This document shows, piece by piece, positions 1 to 11,185 of a stretch of DNA of 64,000 bases. The first letter of the stretch is position 1, and each line of letters starts with the position of its first letter. Made by a program: the position numbers and the translations under genes. The notes beneath the pieces are model-generated. The model worked only from the letters and a program-made list of their open reading frames with translations, made no database searches and was not told the origin of the DNA. This stretch comes from Nicotiana tabacum (taxonomy: Eukaryota; Streptophyta; Magnoliopsida; Solanales; Solanaceae). The stretch spans positions 107,868,108-107,932,107 of the forward strand of contig NC_134081.1 of assembly GCF_000715075.1 (NCBI RefSeq). The letters run 5' to 3'.

Positions 1-1010
1 GCAAATACGCATGGCAATATTTTGCAAATGAATTATCACTTGAACTTCAAGTTCACATTTTCTCGTACGAGTATCTAGATGTACTTATAATAATTCATTA
101 CATGCATTACTTTTTCAGCTGCCCATTTTCTCTCCCTAATGTTGGGATCACCAACACATTTTTTAACCTTCTTTGGGACTCCATCTTTGTGCATTGTGGT
201 GGCATAATTAAATCATATAGTACATCCATATTTCTAGATGAAAATTATTTGGTTCCTGACCCTAAACCGATTGTGATAGGGAGAACTTTTTATAACTTGG
301 CTAAATGTGTACAAGTGTTGTTGTATATTAAATAATGCATCTTATACCAAATTTCGATTTGGGAGTTTTGTTCTCATAACCAATGGTTTAACTATAATTA
401 GAGGCAAATAATTTCTGCTAAACCAACTTGGTTTTAAACCAGTATTATCAAGATAAACCATCATAATTTATATTTTGGAACTTTGCTCTAATAATTTGAG
501 CAAGTAACCTTGCAAAAGTCAAACTGAAAGTTGAACAAATACGCATGTGACCATAGAATAGATGTATCTATCAAAATCATATAATAGTAAACGGTTCACA
601 TGGCAGGTGATTGGACCCATATATTTATCACCTTTTATTCGTTCCAGAAATCAAGGGATTCAATCCCAACCTTAACTGGTATATCATGAGAATAAGAAGC
701 ACAAGAGAATTCTTGAAGACTCTTCTATTTAATCAATATATGCCAATGTAATTCTCAATTAATATTTCACATCATAATTGAACCGGGATGGTCAACCGGT
801 CATGCCAACTAATATTTATTTCAGTAAACCTCTAGTTTACTCGTGACATATGATTCCATCAACATGCTTATATTTGTGTAATACAAATAGAAAGAAAATC
901 GGGTAACCTTTCATATTTACCCGTTATGATTATAGAAATATGAAGATATTCAATATTCCTTTCATTTATAGTCTCAATATGCCAACCACTTCGACTTATA
1001 CATTTGAAAC
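1..1010 (-). pseudogene. Copia pol remnant: pre-integrase and integrase core
   Basis: Minus-strand pieces: IETINERNIEYLHI near 950-1000 (pre-integrase type); ERIKGDKYMGPI and, after a frameshift, MILIDTSILWSHAY near 570-650, matching the start of a copia integrase core; QIIRAKFQN near 470-500; LLMRTKLP-like near 360-385; and LDTRTRKCELEVQ with IIHLQNI at 10-80, typical of the region after the integrase core in this family. Each piece is in a different frame or interrupted by stops. Orientation and order agree with the gag remnant and LTR at higher coordinates. The reverse transcriptase would lie outside the window. Confidence 0.65.
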
Positions 1011-1399
1011 TCAAAAAGTTTCTTTTGAGACTTTACAATATCAATGTCGTAAATAATTTTATTCATCCGGTAGTAACAAATTAATTTTTCCGGAGCTCTT
1101 AACAACTTTTATACTATAAAATCCTTTGTCACACCATTCATATGGTAAATGTCTCCTCCACGGAGAAAATTATATCAAAATAAATTGTCATGGTCAAAAT
1201 CATCATAAGCAAAATCATATCTTGCTTTAATTTTTCCTTTAATAACCTTTTATAAGGCACAACAAAATATTTTTTGGCGTATCACATGTACGTGACCAAT
1301 GACATATTCATGTAACCACACAATAATAGTTATTCTCTTTATTTCACTCAAACCTCCCTTAGATGTGAGTTATGTGGTATTCATCCAATCATGCATTGC

Positions 1400-1900
1400 A
1401 TGCCTTTATTCATTACTTTTATCACATATTGCCACATTCACCTTTAGGAATGAGTCTGCATTCTAAATGTTTATCACAAGTCACATTCTCTTTAAGGAAT
1501 GGATCATAGTCAGCAGCGTACTTTATTATTTTTTCATACTAATTTGATGGTAAACATTGCATTCACATTTTGAAGGACTATTTTGAGAACCCTTATTGTT
1601 CTCCTCTTATAATCATAGTGATGACTATGATTATTTTGTTCTTTGGAACGCCCACGTTTATTGGTCAACCACTTGTCTTCATTTAGACTTATTATGTGTC
1701 GCTACCACATTCACTTCAAGAATGGAGCAAATCAAGTGGGACACTCTTCATGCGTTTTGCATGAAGGCATGTTAGGCCATAATGAGTTGGGACTCAAATT
1801 CAACTCTTATCATCATAGTGCATCAGTGAATTTTGATGTCTTACCCACGTGATGCGTTGAGATTTAAACCCATCGTCTTACCCTCAATAAATGGGATGTT
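1400..1900 (-). pseudogene. Copia gag C-terminal remnant
   Basis: Around 1600-1680 the minus strand encodes a basic Arg/His/Asn-rich stretch (RGRSKEQNNHSHHYDYKRR) of the type found just before the zinc knuckle in Solanaceae copia gag proteins. No intact CCHC knuckle can be read and stops occur in every frame. Gag lies upstream of the pol remnants when read on the minus strand, as in copia elements. Confidence 0.4.
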
Positions 1901-2816
1901 ATACGCCTTTCCCTTAACCAATGGCATAATAGGCCAAAGCACAATAAGAATTCACATTCAAATCTTTATAAATATTATCACTTTATAATTATAGGTACAA
2001 TTGAGTTTAGTCATAATATCATTTCAAATGGTCATACAATATTACATACCATAAGTAGACCCCTGCGAATAAATGGTTAGGGTATCGCAAGATTTTAACA
2101 TTTTGTGAATTTTCAGTTTTTTTTTTTACTGTGTAAACGGTTAATCATTAAAGCAATAGAAACCTCCCTGTAAAGAAGAGCACAAATCTGCATATATTTA
2201 GAAGTTAAATTGGATCGTTAAAATCACAACAGAAGATTGTTGAGAAACTTCTAACAATCTGTAAAAAAACAAACTCCAAATAGCAAAGATTATAAAATCT
2301 TAAAACAAACAAAGTATAATTGCATAAATATTTAATGATAGATAACAATATTATATGGTAAGTACCTGCATCAGATATGTATATCATTTTGATCTTTTGG
2401 TAGGGATAAATTATTACCTTACTGGTATTTAAAGGTCAATAATTTTAATTTTGCAAAAGTTACTCTTCATATTCAATTAATGTGAACAAAAAAAAATATA
2501 TTCCATATAAACTGACGAAATTTAGAAGAATATAACTATTGAATATAGTAACATACCTTTTGATATATGATACAGTAACATACCTCAGGGAAAGTTGGCA
2601 AGTGGCAATTGCCAATTCTAGACCACATGAGGTCGAATCTACGCACCAAAGGATCAGAGCACCCTCTTCTTAAACATATGATAGATAATTGTATATGTCT
2701 CTTATTCACCCAAAGATTAACTAGAAACGGTCATAACTAGCGGAATATATGTGTCAAACAAAAATTCGGAAGATGTGAAGTTTAATTTTGAAGTTAGAGA
2801 CTTCGTGCCGATAACG

Positions 2817-3075
2817 TGTTATGAAATATTGCTCAAAGTAATAATATACAACAAGCAAAAACAAACTAAGAGATATAGAGAGAAAGAGAGTAGAGATTCT
2901 TATTTCTTTTTCAATTGTGTGTATTTTTTTATTTATTACAAGGCCTTTATATAGGCATGAAAAGTGAAGAAAAATATGTCATTGAATATGTCATTAAGCA
3001 TTTGAGATGAAGATCATAGAGGAAGATCATAAAGAAAGAGTAGACATCTACCATAATTTGATTTTTTTTACAACA
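2817..3075 (-). repeat. 5' LTR of the copia element
   Basis: On the plus strand the block starts TGTTATGAAA and ends TTTACAACA, so on the minus strand it runs TGTTGT...AACA, giving the TG...CA ends of an LTR with TGTT/AACA inverted tips. It is 259 bp and contains a minus-strand TATA box. The element interior follows directly below 2817 with a CGTTATCGGCACG segment where a primer-binding site is expected. The partner LTR is not in the window, so the right boundary rests on the terminal dinucleotide only. Confidence 0.5.
2944..2954 (-). promoter_or_regulatory. TATA box of the copia LTR
   Basis: Minus strand reads CTATATAAAGG, a consensus plant TATA box about 130 bp before the end of the LTR, as expected for an LTR promoter driving minus-strand transcription. 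Confidence 0.5.
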
Positions 3076-3589
3076 CAAAGGACATATATGTCACTTTTTT
3101 GGAGGCAAATTTACATGAAAATCTATCACGTCCTAATACCATATCCATAGTAGTCAGTTATTTGATAATTAATCATACAAGGACACATTATACGTACAAC
3201 TGAATAGCTCTTATTAAAAATAGATTATCAACCTTCATTATTAGTTCCGAAACACAGGATCTTTAGCGGTCCGTACATCACGACACTCAAGTTTTGTTAA
3301 GCACGTATTAGGGGTGGTAAGTGGGTCGAGCCGGTCTCGTGGGCCGCGGTCCTGGTCCTTAAATAAACAGACTAAACGGTCTCGGTCTAAATGAGTTTTT
3401 TTAGAAACCGATCCGGGACTGGGCTCACGAACTCATGGTCTCGTGCTAAACGGGCCGGGCCCGCGGTCCCAGCAATAAATTTTAAAAAAAATTAAATAGA
3501 AATTAGAGACAAAAAGATGTTAAAAAAATATCTAAGACAATGCCTTGTAAATTTATTATACAATTGTGACCTAATTTTTTAATTCAAAT

Positions 3590-3997
3590 TTAAAGATAAA
3601 AATATTGTAAAAAGATATTCAAAGCAATGCCTTGTAATTTTATTATAACAATAAAAAATATGGCAATATCAATCTTAGTCTTCCTCCCCCCTATGGGTGT
3701 ATCATCGTCCGGTTGAGTTTCATCAAGATCAATTTCCTCATCATTATTTTCATCAATAGTATTATAATTATTAGAATGGTCTAAATGTTCACCGTGTATA
3801 ATATTATGGAAAAATTCAGTGTCGCTAAATTATAATAAACTGTTATCGATATCAAGAATAGCAGGTGTAGGACGGGTATGGGGTTTAGTTTGGGGAGCCG
3901 GGACAAGGGGAGGAGGAACAAGAGTACCACTAGATTCGCCAGTCTTAGACTTTTCCTTATTCTTATTTTTAGCAAAAATATTTCTTAAGGAAAACAT
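3590..3997 (-). pseudogene. hAT transposase N-terminal fragment
   Basis: An ATG at 3997 opens a minus-strand frame of 55 codons (Lys-rich start, then a Pro-rich run) closed by TAA at 3830-3832. The same frame continues past the stop with an acidic segment (NNYNTIDENNDEEIDLDE) and ends near 3600. A Lys/Pro-rich then acidic N-terminal tail comes before the BED zinc finger in RICESLEEPER-like plant hAT transposases. Neither the BED finger nor the catalytic and dimerisation regions are present. The assignment rests on position inside hAT ends and on composition, not on a catalytic motif. Confidence 0.5.
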
Positions 3998-4340
3998 CTT
4001 AATTAATCAAGTAGTAGCAAATAAATAAAACAAACAAAACTATAATATTAAGACTTAAGAGTTGGAACGAGTTTACCAAACTGACGAACAATTTGTTGAA
4101 AATTGATTATCGTTGACGACTTGAAAACTTCAATTCACCAACTTCCTAATTTTTTCACAAATTGTAACAATCTCAATATTTTTTGACTATTTTTTGAAAT
4201 AAAGTAAGTAATAGTAGCAACTTCAAATTTTTTTCACTATTTCTTTTGATAAAGTAAACAATTGTAGAAAGTATAGAAGAAAATTAGCGAGAGATTTTGA
4301 TAGATTGATATTGATTTTGTAAGAAAATGAAAGAATGAGG

Positions 4341-4352
4341 GGGTATTTATAG
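4341..4352 (-). promoter_or_regulatory. TATA box of the hAT transposase fragment
   Basis: Minus strand CTATAAATACCC lies about 345 nt upstream of the ATG at 3997 and inside the right end of the hAT element, where a transposase promoter is expected. Confidence 0.4.
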
Positions 4353-4629
4353 TAGAAAATAGGAAACAAATGTAATAATAAAAAGTTTGGGGTTAAAACT
4401 AAGTTGGGAGGGGGAGGTTAAATGACTATTTTTTAAATAGCCAACGGTTATTTTTTAAACCCCCAATAGCTCTTTTTTTCAAGGAACCGTTGGGCCCGAT
4501 CGTAATGGTTCCTAGATAAGAACCGGCTCACAAGACTGGCACAAGCCCACCTCTAGCGAACCTAACGATCACAACCCGTTTAGTCTACTTAGCCCACGGG
4601 CCCGGCCCACTTACTATCCTAGCACATAC

Positions 4630-5152
4630 AAAGATTCAAATGATGTACCCGGTAATTAACTTGGCATGCATTTCAATGGAATTTCAATGAAATATCGCAC
4701 AACATTCAGCATGGCCAAGGGTATACAGAAATAGAAACACAGCGAGAATAAAAGAAGGCTAATATAAAAAAGAAAACTACTCTATTCTACAAACAACTAC
4801 CACATAAAGGAATTATAATGCGTCGTTCACGAAACTAACCAGTGACGAAGTGCAGAATCAGTAACGTAAAATAAGAAAATATTCAGTCAGTCCTCGCCGA
4901 ATCACGAACAGTAATAGTAGTCCACGAATAACAGATTGATTAAGATATTTGAAGAGCCGAGAACTTCATCAACTCACGGTTTTCAAGGTTCGCATCGTGA
5001 GAAAGCAATAGTAGCAGTATTGATAAATCAAACACTACTTTGACTTCCAGCCAACAAAGTAGTAGAATCGCAATAACAGAGACGATAAAAACAACAAAGC
5101 TAGAGCGATGGAAAAGACCAGCAATTGAGAAACACGAGAGTGAATAAAGTAT
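4630..5152. other. Intergenic stretch between hAT and E1
   Basis: No coding signal or terminal repeat recognised. The block ends at the E1 insertion point; the last five bases AGTAT are the left copy of an imperfect target duplication. Confidence 0.5.
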
Positions 5153-5805
5153 TGTATACGGTCAAAATCATGCTTACCCGATTTTGTATGGTTAATCGAG
5201 ATTGGGGTGATAGACCGAGGTTCAATCTCAAGTTATAATGGATCGTTACTTGAATAAATATTTCCTAGCTCGTGATTCAGGGATCGATCGAGATCAAGAC
5301 CAGCTAGGTCGAGACCAAAAAGGATAGGGATCTAGCGAGATCAAAGGAGGCCTGCTAAGTCGAAAAACAAAAAGCCGAAGAATCCGTGACCGGGCGAGGA
5401 TTGTGGCGGAGATCTCAGCATATATCAAGTCAAGACCGGTTGATTAGCCAATTAGAAGATTTCCTTTTGTATTTAGAATTGTACCATATGTAGAACTCTT
5501 CTACTATATAAAGGTGGTTCCAATCATTTTGAGAGAGGCAGATTCACGCATAACAAAGCAATATATTACGTTTTCTCTCTTAAGCTCTCTTATTCAGTTG
5601 TTCGGATCTTGCTTCTCAATAATATACTCAGTTGATTTGAGGGCGACCTAGCTTGAGGGTCAAAGTTGCGCATTACATTAGTTTGCTTCATTTTACAGTT
5701 AATTTCTAACTTCAATTATTATATTTCTCAATTTATGCCAAGTGAAATCACATATCCTTAAAACCACTTACAAATTTAATTGTTATCCGATTTTAAGGGT
5801 AAACA
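5153..5805 (+). repeat. E1 5' LTR
   Basis: Begins TGTATACGGTCAAAAT and ends GGGTAAACA. The same sequence recurs at 11186-11822. A TATA box CTATATAAAGG lies at about 5503-5513. Confidence 0.9.
5503..5513 (+). promoter_or_regulatory. E1 LTR TATA box
   Basis: CTATATAAAGG inside the 5' LTR, repeated in the 3' LTR near 11520; the expected start for the sense genomic transcript. Confidence 0.6.
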
Positions 5806-5807
5806 AT

Positions 5808-5826
5808 TTGGCACCCACCGTGGGGC
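5808..5826 (+). other. E1 primer-binding site
   Basis: TTGGCACCCACCGTGGGGC follows the 5' LTR within 3 bases, as a tRNA-primer site should. E2 has the same block with one base changed (40618-40635). I cannot assign the primer tRNA with certainty. Confidence 0.7.
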
Positions 5827-5916
5827 TAAGGATAATAGTGATTGCCTGGTGCTAATTTTTATAACACACACTGCGTTACACTTGTTCTTGTAAGCGTTTT
5901 TGATTCCAAGATCAAC

Positions 5917-7805
5917 ATGTCGAACTCTCAAGCAGTACCCACACACATCGACAATGGTATTGGTTTTCACGGCAAAAACGACAATGTAGCCACCCCAGGA
6001 AATGAAGTGCCTCCAGTTGATCTCGAAGGAGTACCAGTTGCAGACCCCATCGACGTCAGTTCCCACATTGCCCTGAATGCAAATCTGAGCATCGACCCCG
6101 AAAATAACATCCGCAGATACATTCGATCAGCCAGTCAGAATACACAAGGCGGCAAAGAAGGCAGAATCAGCCTTAGAATAATATTCGAAATGTTTCAGGC
6201 TCAACAAGTTGCAATAGCACAACTCCAAAATCAGAACCACGCACCGAGTAGGGTCGAACCCGAGCCATCACAGGAAGTTGTTCACAGGGCTGAACCAGTG
6301 CTGGGGAGGTCAAATGTGAATGATTCAGGGACCGACCCCGCTATCTTGAAAATGTTTAAGAAGCTGACAAAGCGAATCAAATCGGGGGAGAAGAAGATTG
6401 AAGCGAATGACAAAAATAGAAACATATAACCCCCAAGTTGATCAAATTCCGGGGGCACCATCGATTTTGAAGGGTTTGGATTCAAAGAAGTTCGTACAAA
6501 AGCCCTTCCCCCCTTGCGCGGCTCCTAAGCCCATTCCGAAGAAATTTTGTATGCCAGAAATTTCCAAGTATAATGGAACTATCGACCCTAACGAGCATGT
6601 CACTTCTTACACATGCGCAATAAAGGGGAACGATCTAGAGGAGGATGAGATCGAGACAATACTGCTGAAGAAATTCTGGGAAACTTTATCAAAGGGGGAA
6701 ATAATATGGTACCATAATTTGCCACCTAACTCCATTGATTCTTTTGCCATGCTCGCTCGCAGATTCCTTCGTCAAAGCACACATTGGAGCAATAAAGGTC
6801 GAGACTAAAAAGTCGGACCTCTTTAAAGTAAAACAGAAAGACAACGAGATGCTCAGAGAGTTCGTATCCCGGTTCCAAATGGAGCGAATAGATCTGCCCC
6901 CGGTCGCCGACGATTGGGCCATTCAGGCTTTCACTCAAGGCCTAAACGTACGAAGTTTGGTATCCTCACAATAGTTAAAGCAGAACTTGATCGAATATCC
7001 AGCTCTAACCTGGGCCGATGTGCATAATATGTACCAGTCAAAGATTAGGGTCGAGGATGACCAGTTAGGGACTCCTTCTGGGTCCGTCTATCCAAGCCGG
7101 ACCATCGACAGAGGTAAAAGGGATATTGACCGGGAACCACGGTCAAACAGAGATCGATATCAGCCATACGGTGGAGATCAGAGAAACAACGAGCCTGGAA
7201 GTAACCCCGTTCGAATTGATAGAAGAAATGATCAAGGACAGAGCTCTCGGGGGCTCATGAGTATGAGCGGTTTCAACAGGAATGTCGAACCCAAAGAAGC
7301 ACCACGACTATCGGAATACAACTTCAACATTGATACATCAGCTATTGTATCGGCCATTAGGCACATCAAAGAAACCAGGTGGCCCCGACCTCTACAGACT
7401 GATCCGGCCCAGAGTAATCATAATCAAATGTCCAAATATCATGGCACCTATGGTCATAGAACAGAAGATTGCAGACATATAAGGGAGGAGGTAGCCTGTT
7501 TGTTCAACAATGGGCATTTTCGAGAATTCTTAAGTGATCGGGATAAAAACCACTTCAAGAACAGAGATTCAAACAGAAATAATGAGCAAGAAGAGCCGCA
7601 ACACGTGATCCACATGATTGTTAGAGGGGTCGATATTCCTCAGGGGCCCGTATTCAAACGCATCAAGGTGTCGGTCATGAGGGAAAAGCGGACTCGAGAT
7701 TACGTATCGGAAGGGACCTTGTCTTTCAATAACGAGGATGCAGAGAGGATCTTACAACCCCACAACGACGCACTGGTAATATCTGTCCTTATGAATAAAA
7801 TTTAG
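5917..7805 (+). pseudogene. E1 gag, frameshifted
   Basis: The likely gag start is ATG 5917 (MSNSQAVPTH). The frame shifts near 6405 in an A-run where E2 has extra bases, again near 6760, and has a stop at 6972. The central part (KYNGTIDPNEH ... IWYHNLPPNSI) and the later DDWAIQAFTQGLN segment are typical Ty3/gypsy capsid motifs. The nucleic-acid-binding knuckle reads SKYHGTYGHRTEDC, with the first Cys changed to Ser; E2 keeps Cys at the same place. Closed by a stop at 7803 just before the protease. Not functional. Confidence 0.85.
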
Positions 7806-9132
7806 GTTAAACATGTTTCAATTGATCTAGGTAGCTCGGCCAACATTATTCGATCGAGGGTCGTAGAGCAGCTCGGCCTACAAGATCAAATTGTGCCCGC
7901 AACCAGAGTACTTAACGGCTTCAACATGGCGAGCAAAACCACCAAAGGTGAAATTACTCTGCCAGCAAATGTGGCCGGGATCATCCAAGAAACAAAGTTC
8001 CATGTGATCGAGGTTGACATGAGGTACAACGCCCTGCTTGGAAGGCTTTGGATCCATAACATGAGGGCAGTACCTTTGACCCTACACCAAGTTCTAAAGT
8101 TCCCGACATTGGAGGGAGTCAAAACAGTGTACGGGGAACAACCCACCGCCAAGGAAATATTTGCAGTCGATAAAGTGATACCGGTATCAATGCTCTGGAT
8201 TGGATTCGAAGGGAAAGCAGGAAGCCAAATAGCAACCACAGACACCGGCCTCGACCCAATTACAGAAGCAAAGGATCGACGAGGATGATGACTACTGGAT
8301 CTCTCGATCCTTAGTAATTCTCGATGACTCCGATGCCACAAAATCAACGGTCGAAGAGCTGGAACAAGTCACATCGGCCGAGCATCAGCCCAAACGAAAG
8401 GTATACCTAGGCACGGAGCTAACCCCCGAGCTTAGAAAAATGCTTATTCATTTCCTTAAAGCTACCATGGATTGCTTTGCTTGGTCCCACCTAGATATAA
8501 GAGGGATCCCACCAGAAATTACCACTCACAAAATGAGCCTGGACCCTACATTCCGCCCGGTGAAGCAAAAAAGAAGGCCACAGTCCGAGGTCAAACATAC
8601 CTTCATCAAAGACGAGGTAACCAAACTTCTCAAAATAGGATCCATTCGGGAAGTAAAGTATCCCGAATGGTTAGCAAACGTAGTGGTAGTCCCTAAGAAT
8701 GGAAACAAACTTAGAATGTTTATAGATTATAAAGACCTGAATAAAGCATGCCCCAAGGATTCTTTTCCTTTGCCTAATATCGATCGTATGATCGATGCCA
8801 CGGCCGGCCACAAAACTCTCAGTTTTCTCGATGCCTACTCTGGGTACAACCAGATACAGATGAACCTGGAGGATCAGGAAAAGACCTCGTTTATCACTAA
8901 ATATGGCATCTACTGTCATAATGTAATGTCATTCGGTCTAAAAAATGATGGTGTAACTTATCAATGCCTAGTAAACTAAATGTTCGAAGAACAAATAGGA
9001 AAATCAATGAAAGTTTATATTGATGACATGTTAGTTAAGTCCCTGCCAGTAGAGGACCATTTAAAGCATTTGCAGGAGACCTTCGATATACTTAGGAAGT
9101 ACAATATGAAGCTCAACCCCAAAAAGTGTGCA
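7806..9132 (+). pseudogene. E1 pol: protease and truncated reverse transcriptase
   Basis: Protease: IDLGSSANIIRS near 7825-7860 (E2 has DPGSSA) and the conserved YNALLGRLWIH near 8025-8055. A stop at about 8286 splits protease from RT. RT runs from about 8400 with FIDYKDLNKACPKD (8719-8760), SFLDAYSGYNQI and the catalytic YIDDMLVKS near 9017-9043. A TAA at 8977-8979 interrupts it. At NPKKCA (near 9130) the frame passes abruptly into 3' untranslated sequence, because the rest of RT, RNase H and integrase have been deleted. Confidence 0.85.
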
Positions 9133-9704
9133 GGCTTAAGGGCCGACCATAACCAAAATTCGGATAATTACCCCCACGCTCGGGGACTGCCGTCCGAAAA
9201 ATAAACGAGATCGAATCATTAAAACTCCGAGATCATAAGACCTTTTAGGTAACCTTCAATTTTATAGGTCGTGGCCACCTCACTTAGGGACTGACACTTC
9301 GGGCAAGCTCGAAGTAAAATGAAAAAATAAGCCCAAGGGGCAAATCCCGAACTAAAAAGGCTACGACTGAATTAACACAGTTCGGAGATGTCCGAATTCC
9401 GTAACAAAATAGGCCTTCGAATTCCCTCATAAAATCGGTTAAAAGGGTTACCCCCGGCAAAATCATAAAAGGCTTCGATAATATCAAGCCTCGAAAACTC
9501 TAAAGTTTACAAAATTGTTTGAACTCCCGAAAAGTTCCTTATTGCATGCTAAGGCATTACAAGTTTTGCAAATGCAAATGATAAAAAACTTTTTCAAACC
9601 GAAAAGGGGAGAAAGCCATAAACAATCTTTTTACAAAGGCCATATCGGCCTAATGCAAAATCTTAAGGGCTGTTTTTGCTTTGAGTTTGAGAGACCATCC
9701 TCGC
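9133..9704 (+). other. E1 non-coding region after the pol deletion
   Basis: Starts AGGCTTAAGGGCCGACC, which corresponds to 46796-46812 in E2, downstream of integrase. The remainder is AT-rich sequence without a tandem array and without a credible frame. It separates pol from the antisense gene. Confidence 0.6.
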
Positions 9705-10823
9705 TCAAATAAAAAAACTAAGGGTTACCTTCCCCTTGGGTTTATAGGTTGTTCTCTTCTTGGGTTTTTGACCCTCGGAGTTCGAGGCCCTTTTCCTCTT
9801 ATTCTCCTTCGCCTGTTTCGAAATAGGTGGTGAAACTTCTTCATCGCCGGGCGGGGGTCTCATAGTGACATCCTTTCCGAGACCTGCAAAAGGAGAAAGT
9901 AAGTAAACTCATGTTTGAGAAGATTCTTGAACGATAGGAAAATCGGTAAGTCAAGAAGAAGGCTTACCATGAGTACGAGCCTCCCATCGGCCCTTTGACA
10001 AATCACGCTATGTGCGCTCGGCATATGTTGACGTCGAAACCAAGATTCTAACCCAGTTCTCGAGGTGGGGAACCGCACCCGGCATCTATGCAATGGATGC
10101 ATCGAGAAGAAGTAAAAACAACGAACAAAAATTAAAGACGGAATCATACTTACGCTTCATATTCCACTTCTCAGGAAATGGCATGCTCTCAGCCGGGATT
10201 AGGTCCGTGGTCTTCACCCGAATGAACCGGCCCATCCGACCCTGATCTTTGTCTTCATCTATACTCGAGATGAGCGCCTTGATGGCCTGATATTGAAGCT
10301 TTATCAGCCCACATCAATATAGTTGAGGGCTATATAATCTTATGAGGTGGTCAAGGGTAAAAGAAAGCCCGTCGATTTTGCTCACGAAGAAACAGAGCAG
10401 TATCATGATCCTCCAGAAAGAGGGGTGAATTTGGCTGAGGGTCACATGGTATTTCTTGTAGAAGTCTACGATGATCGAATCAAGGGGACCCAACGTGAAA
10501 GGATAAGTGTAAACGCTCAGGAACCATTCCATGTGGGTGGTGATCGCTTCTTCTGATGTCGGTATCACAACCTCTTTGTTTCCCCAGTTGTAATCTTTCT
10601 TCACCTGGTCGAGGAGGCTTTTGGGTATCGAGTATATATATCTCGATATCGGTTCGCATCGACCAGGAACCGATGAGGTTTTCTCGACCCTAAAGTCAGA
10701 ATCTATGACACACCCCCTGGGAATAAGTTCTTCAGGGCGTGGCTCCACCACTGATTTCTCGCCGGCCGGCCGCGATGAGGAAGCAGCCTCTTTCTGTGAA
10801 ACAGTTTTAGATGTTTTGGCCAT
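9705..10823 (-). pseudogene. E1 antisense gene (aORF), three exons, truncated
   Basis: Minus-strand gene between pol and the 3' LTR. Exon 1 10823-10154 (670 nt) starts at MAKTSKTV and carries FPFTLG-like (YPFTLGPLDS) and HPSFWRIMIL motifs resembling the domain annotated as putative gypsy-type transposon (Transposase_28; from memory). It has one in-frame TGA (after SPQLY). Donor GTAAGT follows at 10153. Exon 2 10096-9968 (129 nt) has an in-frame TAG and ends at donor GTAAGC. Exon 3 starts at 9883 after TTTGCAG and reads into a Lys/Arg-rich stretch (KENKRKRAS), ending at TGA 9705-9707. Compared with E2 the intron 1 acceptor is mutated (AG to AT) and exons 4 and 5 are missing. Product role unknown. 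Confidence 0.7.
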
Positions 10824-10992
10824 TTAGTTTTTGTAGGCAAAGAAGAATGGAGACTGGAGTATTTGGTGTTTTAGGAAGAACAAGCAAAGAAACTCAAAAA
10901 TTTGAAGATAGGAAGCTTTGAAGAAAGCAAAACTACAGAGATTGGAATGAAAAAGATTTGAAAGTAAAAGTTTGAAATAATAAAAAAGGGGG

Positions 10993-11001
10993 CTATTTAT
11001 C
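10993..11001 (-). promoter_or_regulatory. TATA box of the E1 antisense gene
   Basis: Minus strand GATAAATAG lies about 170 nt upstream of ATG 10823. The same position in E2 and E3 has CTATAAATA and CTATAAATG. Confidence 0.45.
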
Positions 11002-11164
11002 GTTTTCACAACGACGGATCAAAACTGGTAGTGGCCGACCGTCGACTGACGCGCATTAAATACCTGGCAAACTGTACCGACGAGACGTTTCTATCACTTC
11101 TACTGCTTATGTCATGACGATTATGTCATGATCCAAGGCTCAAATCGTTTCTTGTCATTACTCT

Positions 11165-11181
11165 CCAAAAAACGAGGGGAC
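11165..11181 (+). other. E1 polypurine tract
   Basis: CCAAAAAACGAGGGGAC lies just before the 3' LTR; E2 has GAGAAATGCGGGGAC at the same place. It primes plus-strand synthesis in LTR retrotransposons. The LTR begins about 5 nt further on (ACTATC spacer). Confidence 0.65.
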
Positions 11182-11185
11182 TATC

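Larger units (their letters stand above)
1..3075 (-). mobile_element. Decayed Ty1/copia LTR retrotransposon, left end outside window
   Basis: Minus-strand translation gives scrambled but recognisable copia pol pieces in the expected order, running toward the left edge: a gag basic region near 1600-1700, a pre-integrase piece near 900-1000, then integrase core pieces between 1 and 670. A short LTR with a TATA box closes the right side. Many stops and frameshifts show an old, inactive copy. The 3' LTR lies outside the window. Seen: the peptide resemblance and order. Inferred: one single element. Confidence 0.7.
3309..4621 (-). mobile_element. hAT-type DNA transposon, deletion derivative
   Basis: Left end TAGGGGTGGTAAGTGGG and right end, reverse complemented, TAGGATAGTAAGTGGGCCGG form imperfect terminal inverted repeats of the plant hAT type. 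The 8 bases outside each end are GCACGTAT (3301-3308) and GCACATAC (4622-4629), a 6/8 match to the 8-bp target duplication expected of hAT. Subterminal GGCCGGGCCC blocks are present at both ends. The inside, 1.3 kb, holds only the first transposase segment with a promoter on the minus strand, so the copy cannot move by itself. Confidence 0.75.

Noticed and set aside
1..3075. Endogenous pararetrovirus considered because of the AT-rich scrambled pol remains
   Set aside because: The pieces match copia pre-integrase and integrase in order, and an LTR with TG...CA ends is present; no coat or movement-protein motifs were seen.
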